DNA from: Propionibacteriaceae bacterium
GTDB lineage: Bacteria; Actinomycetota; Actinomycetes; Propionibacteriales; Propionibacteriaceae
DNA length: 13,416 nt
NCBI GenBank assembly: GCA_003153855.1
Contig: PMBM01000128.1
Span: 36,656 to 50,071, forward strand
Direction: 5' to 3'
Shown here piece by piece: positions 7,258-12,998 of this stretch (positions are counted from its first letter, which is position 1; each line of letters starts with the position of its first letter). Below the pieces are notes generated by a model. It was not told the DNA's origin and ran no database searches. It saw only the letters and a list, made by a program, of their open reading frames with translations. The position numbers and the translations under genes were made by a program.

Positions 7258-8394
7258 TCAGTCGAGATCGTCCGGCCGGACGCGCGGAAGGCGAAGCAAT
7301 GCCTGCGCGAGCTCGACGTCGATCACGAGATCCTTCACGAGACCCGACATGCAGGCAGCGCGAACGGCTGGTGCCTTCGCAGGGTCCGAGACTGCAGCGA
7401 TGACCCGCGGCACTCGCCCCAGCTGATGCGCCGAGATGGAGAGGCAGTGCCGTCCGAGCCTTGCGTCCACCACGTGCCCGTCCTCGCCGAGGGCGAACCC
7501 GCACAGCTCAGCGATGCCGCCCGCGAGCATCAGCTGCTCGGAGAAATGGACCGGAAGGGTCGAATAGGCAACGCCGATCGGTCGGGGACCAATCACTCCG
7601 ATAGTGACCACCGCAGTGGTGACCCGACTGAATCCAGCCAAGGTGGAGGCCACGTTGGGCTGCCGCCGCAGGGCGCTTGCGGTTCGCGCGTCGTCGATGA
7701 AGAACGGAGCGGGGAAGAAGTAACCCGGTCCGCCGGTGAGGGCCAGCGCTCGCCGAAGCAGCCGCCGAGCGGAGTTGCCCGTGTCGCCGGCGTTGCGCCC
7801 TGTCAGGAGTCTGATCTCCACGTTCGGCATCTCATCGAGGTCGTCGAACATCGCGTTGAGCGTTCGGCCCCACCCGATGCCGAGCACCTCGCCTTCCTCG
7901 ATCATGTCTCTCACGTAGAGGCCGATGGCCCGACCGACGGCCGTCCGGACGCTCGGCACGTCTCCGTATACCTCGAGGACATTGGCGTTGGGGATGTTCA
8001 GATGGTGTGAGACAGCCTCGGACAGCTCCTCGATCATGCCGCCGCTGTTCAGGGTGTGGGTCACGACGCCGACCTCTTCCGCCTGGGCGAGCAGACGAGC
8101 GACGCGGAACCGGGAAATGCCCAGCTCCTCGGCGATCTCGATCTTCGACTTGTGTTCGACGTAGTAGGCCTTGCTGACGATCATCATCTCCCGCCGAGCA
8201 AGGCTCGCCGGCCGGAAGCCGGTCTGTCTGGAGCTGCGCGTCACACCGCGTGGGGCTGCAGCCCCCGGCATGGGATCGTTCGGCTTCATCTCAGTCTCGA
8301 CATGGCGTTTCCCGTGGGGTCGCGTCGCCTCCCCCACCGCCTCGTCCTGGATGTCGTCGCACGCGGCCATGACTTCCGCGATCACGCTACTCAC
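7258..8394 (-). CDS. SorC-family sugar-binding transcriptional regulator 1
   Basis: A 378-residue regulator. SorC proteins bind DNA through an N-terminal helix-turn-helix and sense a phosphorylated sugar in a C-terminal domain related to glucosamine-6-phosphate deaminase. Here the helix-turn-helix is near 82-107 (IAEELGISRFRVARLLAQA) and the effector domain shows GIGWGRTL (172-179), GGIAELCGF (292-300) and GLVKDLVIDV (351-360). The GTG at 8394 overlaps the kinase TGA by 4 bases (GTGA) with GGAG inside the kinase end, so the two are probably translationally coupled. This start gives a polar N-terminal extension of about 65 residues that most SorC proteins lack. The true start may be further in, for example Met36 (8289) or Met70-71, just before the conserved region. 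Being co-transcribed with the kinase, it may respond to the kinase product and act on the transporter promoter; that is inference. Confidence 0.9.
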   Translation of the reverse strand: MSSVIAEVMAACDDIQDEAVGEATRPHGKRHVETEMKPNDPMPGAAAPRGVTRSSRQTGFRPASLARREMMIVSKAYYVEHKSKIEIAEELGISRFRVARLLAQAEEVGVVTHTLNSGGMIEELSEAVSHHLNIPNANVLEVYGDVPSVRTAVGRAIGLYVRDMIEEGEVLGIGWGRTLNAMFDDLDEMPNVEIRLLTGRNAGDTGNSARRLLRRALALTGGPGYFFPAPFFIDDARTASALRRQPNVASTLAGFSRVTTAVVTIGVIGPRPIGVAYSTLPVHFSEQLMLAGGIAELCGFALGEDGHVVDARLGRHCLSISAHQLGRVPRVIAAVSDPAKAPAVRAACMSGLVKDLVIDVELAQALLRLPRVRPDDLD

Positions 8395-9950
8395 CGCTTC
8401 TTCTCCGCCTCGTGATCGACCACCTTGTGGATCTCCTCTCGGAGCGCCGGGTAGGCCGCGCAGTACTCCTCGAGGTAGAACTCATATTCCTCGTGACGGT
8501 CGACGTTCGGCTGGAGGGTCTCGACCTCGTGGACCATGTTCACGGCTGCCGTCTGCAGGTCGCTGTAGAACCCGGCGCCGACCGCCGCACACATCGACGA
8601 GCCGAGGGCGACGGCATCCCCTACCTTCGTCATCGTGATCGGCACGCCGGTGACGTCGGCGTGCATCTGCATCAGCGCGCGACTCTTGGTCATGCCTCCG
8701 GCGGCCACGAGCTCGGTGACCTCGAAGCCGGCACGGCTCATCTCGCGCAGGATATGGGCCGAGCCGTAACAGATGCCCTCCTGGATCGCGTGGTACAGGT
8801 GGGCCGGCGTGTGAGCCAGCGACAGGCCCCAGATGATGCCGCGGGCCTTGGAATCGGTGTAGGGGGTGCGGTTTCCCTGGAAGTACTCGTTGACGATCAG
8901 TCCGTCGGAGCCGACGGGGATGGAGGCGGACTCCGCGTTCAGGACCTCGTAGGCGTTCGCCCCGGTGCGGTCGGAGGCCGACACCAGGTCGCGGGCGAAG
9001 TTGTCCTTGAACCACTTCATCACCGACCCGGTCGACACTTGGCCGCCCTCGACGGTGTATTGCCCGGGCACGACGCCATCGGTGTAGCCGCCGAAGAAGC
9101 CCGGTCCGTGCAACGGTTTGGCCGACTGGCCCGACAACACGTGCGAGGAGCCGGTGATCAGGGCGACCTTGCCCGGATTGACCACTCCGAGGCCGATCTG
9201 CCCCGCCCACGCGTCAGCCGGCCCTTGCGCCACGGGAATTCCGGGCCGCAGCCCGAGGTCGTGTGCGGCAGCTGCGGTGAGTGTCCCCACCTGGACGCCG
9301 AGGTCGACGACTCGGTCAGGCAGCTTGTCGAAGACGTCCCCGCAGCCGATGTGCTCGTAGAACTCGACCGGCCATCCGCCGCGGTCGCGGTTGTAGTACA
9401 TGCGCTGGGCCGCGGAGTTGATGTTGACCGTCCACTCGCCGGTGAGCTTGAAGTGGACCCAGTCCGGCGCATCGACGAGCCGGTGGGCCGCCGCATAGGT
9501 TTCCGGCTCGTTCTCCTTCAGCCACGCCGCCTTGAACGGGTACCACTCGGCCGTCGCGGGCATTGTGCCACCGCCGTTGTAGAGACGAGCCCAGTGGTCG
9601 GTGGTGAGCGCACGAGCCGCCTGTTCGGTGGCGCGGACGTCCATCCACATGATCGCGGGGCGGAGTTCTTTGCCCGACGCGTCCATCGCGACCACGGTCA
9701 TGGTGGTCGCGTCACATGAAATGCCTGCGATCTCCGCGGGGGACACGCCCGACTCGACCAGTGCGCGCCGGGTCGACCCCTGCAGTGCGAGGTACCAGTC
9801 GTCCGGGTTCTGCTCGGCCCAGCCCGGGCGCGGGTGGCTTGTCCCGTAAGGTACGGCGGCCATGCCGATCGGAGTGCCCTCCAGGTCGAAGATCGCGACG
9901 CGGCAGCTCTCCGTCCCGTAGTCGATGCCCATCACGTAAGGTCCCGGCAT
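8391..9950 (-). CDS. FGGY-family carbohydrate kinase (ribulokinase-like)
   Basis: A 519-residue, full-length cytosolic kinase that phosphorylates a sugar, ketose or polyol with ATP. The first domain opens with the phosphate loop DYGTES (10-15) and has ISCDATTMTVV (77-87) and WMDVRA (102-107), which resembles the WMDHRA of ribulokinases. Asp246 in GPADAWAG is the expected catalytic base, GSSH (267-270) and QGNRTPYTD (358-366) are family motifs, and AAGGMTKSRAL (416-426) is the adenosine-binding loop. The ATG at 9950 follows AAAGGAG at 7 bases. It lies 45 bp after the HAD gene and overlaps the SorC regulator. Candidates are an L- or D-ribulose, xylulose, erythrulose or erythritol kinase; the sequence alone does not choose among them. 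Confidence 0.9.
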   Translation of the reverse strand: MPGPYVMGIDYGTESCRVAIFDLEGTPIGMAAVPYGTSHPRPGWAEQNPDDWYLALQGSTRRALVESGVSPAEIAGISCDATTMTVVAMDASGKELRPAIMWMDVRATEQAARALTTDHWARLYNGGGTMPATAEWYPFKAAWLKENEPETYAAAHRLVDAPDWVHFKLTGEWTVNINSAAQRMYYNRDRGGWPVEFYEHIGCGDVFDKLPDRVVDLGVQVGTLTAAAAHDLGLRPGIPVAQGPADAWAGQIGLGVVNPGKVALITGSSHVLSGQSAKPLHGPGFFGGYTDGVVPGQYTVEGGQVSTGSVMKWFKDNFARDLVSASDRTGANAYEVLNAESASIPVGSDGLIVNEYFQGNRTPYTDSKARGIIWGLSLAHTPAHLYHAIQEGICYGSAHILREMSRAGFEVTELVAAGGMTKSRALMQMHADVTGVPITMTKVGDAVALGSSMCAAVGAGFYSDLQTAAVNMVHEVETLQPNVDRHEEYEFYLEEYCAAYPALREEIHKVVDHEAEKKR

Positions 9951-9995
9951 TTCGCTCTCCTTTGATGCGCCCAGGAATATGAGGTCAGTGGATCT

Positions 9996-10862
9996 TCAGT
10001 CGGGGTCGGACTCGGTCCAGCCGAGTTCGTCCCAGATGTGCGGGGGAATGAGCCGGTCGATCCGGTCCAGCACCAGCGTCGGGGCCAGGTGCGGCGGGAG
10101 CGCGGCGACATCGTCCGCGGTCGCCTCCCCTGTGAGCACCACGGCCGACATCATGTCGCTGTCCAGCGCCATCTTGATGTCTGTCTGGAGGCGATCGCCC
10201 ACCATGACGGACCGCTCCACCGAGGCACTCGGCAGGGTGGACATCACCGTCCGCAGCATGATCGGGTCCGGCTTGCCGAGGCTGCGGCGGCAGGTGGTGC
10301 CGGTGCAGGCTTCGATGGCTGCGGTGATCGCCGCGCAGTCGGGCTCGCCGCGTCCGCCGGGGAACGGGCAGAACCGGTCCGGGTTGGTCTGGATGAGGAA
10401 CGCCCGCTGGTGGAACCAGATCGCGTCGAAGGCGATCTGGAGCTTGCGGTAGTCGAAACCCCGGTCGTAGGAGGCGATCACGATGTCGATCTCCGCCGGG
10501 TCCTCACTCATCCGGATGCCGGCTGCGGCAAGCGCCCGCTTGAGCGGCTGTTCCGAGATCGGGAAGACCACAGCATCGGGGTGATGGGACTTGAGCCAAG
10601 CCGTGGTCGTGACCACCGTGTTCGCGATGTCCGCAACGTCGGTGGGAAGGCCCAACGTAGCGAGCTTCTCCGCGTACTGCTCCGGGTCCTTGGTCGGATT
10701 GTTGGAGAGGAACCGCACCGGGATCTCGCGGCGACGCAGCTCCTCGATCATCCGGGCTGCGCCGGGCAACAAATGGTCGCCGAGGTAGATCGTGCCGTCC
10801 ATGTCGAAGACATAGGCGTCGAAGAAGTCACTCGGGAGCCTGAGAACGCTGGGAGACGCCAT
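9996..10862 (-). CDS. HAD-IIA family sugar-phosphate phosphatase (NagD/AraL-like)
   Basis: A phosphatase of about 288 residues. Numbered from an alternative GTG at 10883 (295 residues), the motifs are: motif I DMDGT with nucleophile Asp27 and Asp29, motif II FLSNNP with Ser60, motif III GKPDP with Lys204, motif IV VGDRLQTD with Asp230 and Asp235. The C2-type cap lies between motifs II and III, as in NagD, AraL and phosphoglycolate phosphatases. I chose the ATG at 10862 because GAGGAG lies about 12 bases before it, while the GTG at 10883 has no ribosome binding site. It heads the operon with the kinase and regulator 1. Bacillus AraL shows a precedent: a HAD-IIA enzyme in a sugar operon that removes accumulated sugar phosphates. 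Overflow protection is therefore likely; a required catabolic step is the alternative. Confidence 0.88.
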   Translation of the reverse strand: MASPSVLRLPSDFFDAYVFDMDGTIYLGDHLLPGAARMIEELRRREIPVRFLSNNPTKDPEQYAEKLATLGLPTDVADIANTVVTTTAWLKSHHPDAVVFPISEQPLKRALAAAGIRMSEDPAEIDIVIASYDRGFDYRKLQIAFDAIWFHQRAFLIQTNPDRFCPFPGGRGEPDCAAITAAIEACTGTTCRRSLGKPDPIMLRTVMSTLPSASVERSVMVGDRLQTDIKMALDSDMMSAVVLTGEATADDVAALPPHLAPTLVLDRIDRLIPPHIWDELGWTESDPD

Positions 10863-10896
10863 AGCGCGCTTACGTCTCCTCACTGCGGATGCCAGC

Positions 10897-10918
10897 CTCA
10901 GCGCGTCGTCGCGCTGAG
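10897..10918 (-). other. Perfect hairpin at the predicted 5' end of the HAD-kinase mRNA
   Basis: CTCAGCGCG (10897-10905) and CGCGCTGAG (10910-10918) form a 9-bp perfect stem with a 4-base loop. The predicted transcription start is near 10922, so the hairpin would sit within a few bases of the 5' terminus. Such structures can protect mRNA from 5'-end-dependent decay. It lies about 35 bases before the ATG and does not cover the ribosome binding site. Confidence 0.55.
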
Positions 10919-10928
10919 ATTGGCGCCC

Positions 10929-10957
10929 ACGCTAACAGGTGATGAACGAACGTGCAA
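10929..10957 (-). promoter_or_regulatory. Predicted promoter of the HAD-kinase-regulator operon
   Basis: On the minus strand TTGCAC (10957-10952) and TAGCGT (10934-10929) are separated by exactly 17 bases and match a housekeeping -35 and a TAnnnT -10. The start point would be near 10922, giving a leader of about 60 bases. The TAGCGT -10 is identical to that predicted for the rpiB-like gene. An operator-like inverted repeat brackets the -35 box. Confidence 0.6.
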
Positions 10958-10969
10958 CACATTTGTTCA
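10943..10969. promoter_or_regulatory. Second copy of the SorC regulator 2 operator (predicted)
   Basis: TGAAC (10943-10947) and GTTCA (10965-10969) form an inverted repeat with half-sites 22 bp apart, the same spacing as the perfect operator at 12224-12256. Aligned over 33 bp, the two agree at 18 positions by my hand count, including central TGC and ACA in the spacer. One half lies upstream of the -35 and the other between -35 and -10, as at the rpiB-like promoter. Confidence 0.6.
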
Positions 10970-11136
10970 GTGCGCGAAGAACCGACGCGGCTGGAGAGTC
11001 GTCGAAGCAGCTTCTGAGCCACGGAGACCACGCAGCGGGTTGGCTCGATGGCCGAGCCAGAAATGATCCCGGTCGGGGGGCGCGAAGCAGTGGCGCCGAT
11101 CCACGAAGTCGTACGGGATCTAGCTTCTTCGGCCGT

Positions 11137-12174
11137 TCATCGTCTCCGGGGTGCCAGGCGTCCTCGGCCTGACTCCCGTCTCTGAGGGGACGTCTCCACC
11201 CCGCCCACTGGCAGGTCCATGATCGCGTGCGCGGTCGCCGAATCGGTGACGAGGCGGTTGATGAAGCCGCCGCGAGCGGCCGCCACCAGCCCTCGGGCCT
11301 TTTCAGTGCCCACGGCCACTGCAATCGAATGCGGTACCCGGCGGAGGTCATCGAAGCCCATTGCGAACATGCGGTCGAAACCCTCGAAGGGGACGGGTTG
11401 GCCGTAGACATCAAAAGTCCGGTTGCTGATGTCGCCCTCGACGTTGGCCAGGTCGGCGCCCGTCCGGCGCAGCACGTCCGGCAGGGAGACGCGAATGCGA
11501 GGCGGCATGCCCACTCCGAGCAGGGCGCACCGCGCCCTGCGCCAGAGACTCATGACGCGCTTGATCCCAGGATCGGTCTGTAGTGATCGGTAGATCTCAC
11601 TCGAAGGCAGTACGGGTGCGTGCAGGAGCACGGGGGTCGCGCCCGCGTTGACCGCCAGGCTTCGGGTGACCTCGTTCGTCTGGTAGTACTCCTCGTGCTC
11701 GTCCTGGCCGCCGACGGAGGGCACCACCAGCACCCCCGGAAGCGAGATGAGCTGCTCGCGGGAGATGTCGAGCATGGTCGCCCCGGAGCCGATCACCAAT
11801 GCGTCGCCTGGCTTCAGTTGGGCCTCCATGAGCAATGTGGCGACCGAGGGCGCCAGCACCGGTCCCGGCCGCGCCCCCATGGCGTTCGGGGTCACTAGGA
11901 CACGAGCCAACCCGAGGCGCTCCTCCAACGCAGCGCCAAGTGAGTCGAGCTCGCCGGCGGCCGGGTCTCGAACCTCGATGTAGACCACGCCCTGAGCACG
12001 CGCCTCGGTCAGGAGTCGACTCACCGTCGCACGGCTGATCCCGAGAAGCTCGCCAATCTCGGCCTGGGTCCGATCTTCCTTGTAGTAGAGCCAGGCGCCG
12101 CGGTAGAGAAGGTTGGTTGGAAACCGCGGGCCGCGACCGTTGTCGCCGTCCTCCACCTGTCGAGCTGGTGTCAT
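11137..12174 (-). CDS. SorC-family sugar-binding transcriptional regulator 2
   Basis: A 345-residue SorC-type regulator from the ATG at 12174. The helix-turn-helix is near 37-64 (QAEIGELLGISRATVSRLL), typical of the family. The effector domain has VIGSGATM (about 128-135), TNEVTRSLAVNAGA (about 165-178), LLGVGMP (about 219-225) and GDISNRTFDVYGQPV (about 247-261). The ATG at 12174 has GAGGAG 5 bases before it; an ATG at 12192 with GGAGG close by is an alternative. The frame stays open to 12261 but starts there on TTG without support. The last 20 residues are Arg/Ser-rich and not conserved. It diverges from the rpiB-like gene, and the predicted operator covers its promoter, so self-control is likely. 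The effector is probably the sugar phosphate made by the neighbouring enzymes. Confidence 0.9.
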   Translation of the reverse strand: MTPARQVEDGDNGRGPRFPTNLLYRGAWLYYKEDRTQAEIGELLGISRATVSRLLTEARAQGVVYIEVRDPAAGELDSLGAALEERLGLARVLVTPNAMGARPGPVLAPSVATLLMEAQLKPGDALVIGSGATMLDISREQLISLPGVLVVPSVGGQDEHEEYYQTNEVTRSLAVNAGATPVLLHAPVLPSSEIYRSLQTDPGIKRVMSLWRRARCALLGVGMPPRIRVSLPDVLRRTGADLANVEGDISNRTFDVYGQPVPFEGFDRMFAMGFDDLRRVPHSIAVAVGTEKARGLVAAARGGFINRLVTDSATAHAIMDLPVGGVETSPQRRESGRGRLAPRRR

Positions 12175-12223
12175 CTCGCCTCCTCGCGCCATCCCCCTCC
12201 GGTCGGCGGGTTCAGTTGGACGC

Positions 12224-12256
12224 GTGTGAACATTATTGCTAGACAGATGTTCACAC
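12224..12256. promoter_or_regulatory. Perfect 10-bp inverted repeat: operator between SorC regulator 2 and the rpiB-like gene
   Basis: GTGTGAACAT (12224-12233) and ATGTTCACAC (12247-12256) are perfectly complementary with a 13-base spacer. The arms are 23 bp centre to centre, about two helical turns, fitting a multimeric SorC regulator. It overlaps the predicted promoters in both directions: -35 and spacer of the plus-strand promoter, and nearly the whole minus-strand promoter. Confidence 0.8.
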
Positions 12257-12261
12257 AGCAA
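12232..12261 (-). promoter_or_regulatory. Predicted promoter of SorC regulator 2
   Basis: On the minus strand TTGCTG (12261-12256) and AATAAT (12237-12232) are 18 bases apart; AATAAT is one base from the -10 consensus. The start would be near 12225, about 50 bases before the ATG at 12174. The operator spans this promoter, which predicts autorepression. Confidence 0.5.
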
Positions 12262-12268
12262 CTAGCGT
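12240..12268 (+). promoter_or_regulatory. Predicted promoter of the rpiB-like gene
   Basis: TAGACA (12240-12245), one base from TTGACA, and TAGCGT (12263-12268) are separated by 17 bases. The start would be near 12275, leaving a leader of about 155 bases. The right operator arm lies between the two boxes. Confidence 0.6.
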
Positions 12269-12325
12269 CGCGTGAGGATGAAGTAGGCAATTCAAGGCTT
12301 CCTCCCGCTGGGCCGGTCGACAAGG

Positions 12326-12409
12326 CCTCGTCCGCGAGGTGCGGCCGGGACGTGGGCCGACCGGCCGCGGTAACTATCACACAGTGGCGCGCCGGCCGCA
12401 GCCGGCGCG
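12326..12409 (+). other. Structured leader of the rpiB-like gene: three hairpins in a row
   Basis: Three stems follow one another in the predicted 5' leader: CCTCG/CGAGG with a 4-base loop (12326-12339), GCGGCCGG/CCGGCCGC with a 12-base loop (12341-12368), and a perfect CGCGCCGGC/GCCGGCGCG with a 4-base loop (12388-12409). The last ends 10 bases before the AAGGA ribosome binding site (12420-12424). It has no U-tract and matches no riboswitch family I recognise. GC-rich DNA forms stems by chance, so function is open. Confidence 0.4.
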
Positions 12410-12431
12410 GCGCACACCGAAGGAATGAACC

Positions 12432-12926
12432 ATGGGAATGCGAATCGTCATCGGTTGCGACGACGCAGGCATCGAGTACAAGAAGATCCTGAAGGCGGAC
12501 CTGGACCTCGACCCGCGGGTCGACGAGGTCATTGACGTCGGCGTCCACGAGGGCGAGCACACCCCGTACCCGCACATCGGCGTTGCGGGCGCTCGAGCCG
12601 TGGCCGAGGGTCGCGCTGATCGCGCCCTGCTGATCTGTGGCACGGGCATGGGCGTTGCCATCGCGGCCAACAAAGTGCCAGGGATCAGAGCCTCCGTGGC
12701 CCACGACTCATTCTCAGTCGAACGCCTCGTGCTCTCCAACGATGCGCAGGTGCTCACCCTCGGTGCCAGAGTGATCGGCATTGAGCTCGCGCGCCGCCTG
12801 GCCAAGGAATGGCTCGGCTACCAGTTCGACCCGAACTCCGCCTCGGCCTCCAAGGTAGCCGCCCTCAGCGAGTACGAGCCGCGCGCCGATGTCGTTCCCA
12901 CAGAGCCGTCGGCTCGCTGCGACTAG
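12432..12926 (+). CDS. RpiB/LacAB-family sugar-phosphate isomerase, divergent; possible tetrulose-4-phosphate isomerase
   Basis: A 164-residue aldose-ketose isomerase of the RpiB fold. Matching features: GCDDAG (8-13), YPH (46-48), CGTGMG (69-74) with Cys69 at the catalytic base position of E. coli RpiB, AANK (78-81) and [11 protein letters not shown] (110-120). Departures from E. coli RpiB, aligned by eye from memory: His9 is Asp11; His99 (assigned to ring opening) in the HND motif is Ser102; and of the two C-terminal phosphate-binding Arg, one is Lys141 and the other is missing. An enzyme for an open-chain ketose phosphate such as erythrulose 4-phosphate would not need ring opening. RpiB homologues in erythritol and threitol pathways (EryI, DerI) do this reaction. 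True ribose-5-phosphate isomerase is less likely. The ATG at 12432 has AAGGA 7 bases upstream. It diverges from SorC regulator 2, which probably controls it. Confidence 0.88.
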   Translation: MGMRIVIGCDDAGIEYKKILKADLDLDPRVDEVIDVGVHEGEHTPYPHIGVAGARAVAEGRADRALLICGTGMGVAIAANKVPGIRASVAHDSFSVERLVLSNDAQVLTLGARVIGIELARRLAKEWLGYQFDPNSASASKVAALSEYEPRADVVPTEPSARCD

Positions 12927-12960
12927 GCACTGCGCCTCGTCGATCGGGCTGGCGGCCGAC

Positions 12961-12981
12961 ACTCCCGGGCTGCGGGCGAGT
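12961..12981. terminator. Possible bidirectional terminator between the rpiB-like gene and ino1
   Basis: ACTCCCG (12961-12967) pairs with the arm 12973-12981 (CGGGCGAGT) apart from a 2-base bulge, with a 5-base loop. It sits in the 72-bp gap between two converging genes. The stem is short and lacks a T-tract. Confidence 0.35.
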
Positions 12982-12998
12982 CAGCTCGATCGCCGCGG

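Larger units (their letters stand above)
10863..11136. other. Intergenic region between regulator 2 and the HAD operon
   Basis: These 274 bp hold the HAD-kinase promoter, its operator and the leader hairpin. Nearer regulator 2 there are two modest stems, TGGCTC/GAGCCA (11041-11046, 11054-11059) and GGCGC/GCGCC (11079-11083, 11093-11097). Either could end the regulator 2 transcript, but neither has a U-tract. No gene is apparent. Confidence 0.5.

Noticed and set aside
6823..8010. 395-codon plus-strand open frame across the intergenic region and regulator 1
   Set aside because: Mostly antisense to the SorC regulator; no ribosome binding site and no recognisable domain.
8412..9719. 435-codon plus-strand open frame opposite the FGGY kinase
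   Set aside because: Antisense shadow of a well-matched kinase; composition typical of reverse-strand third-position bias.
10863..10883. GTG at 10883 as start of the HAD gene
   Set aside because: No ribosome binding site precedes it, while the ATG at 10862 has GAGGAG upstream; the extra residues (RRRKR) are not family-like.
12175..12261. Upstream extension of SorC regulator 2 to 12261
   Set aside because: It would start on TTG inside the operator and overlap its own promoter; ATGs at 12174 and 12192 have ribosome binding sites.
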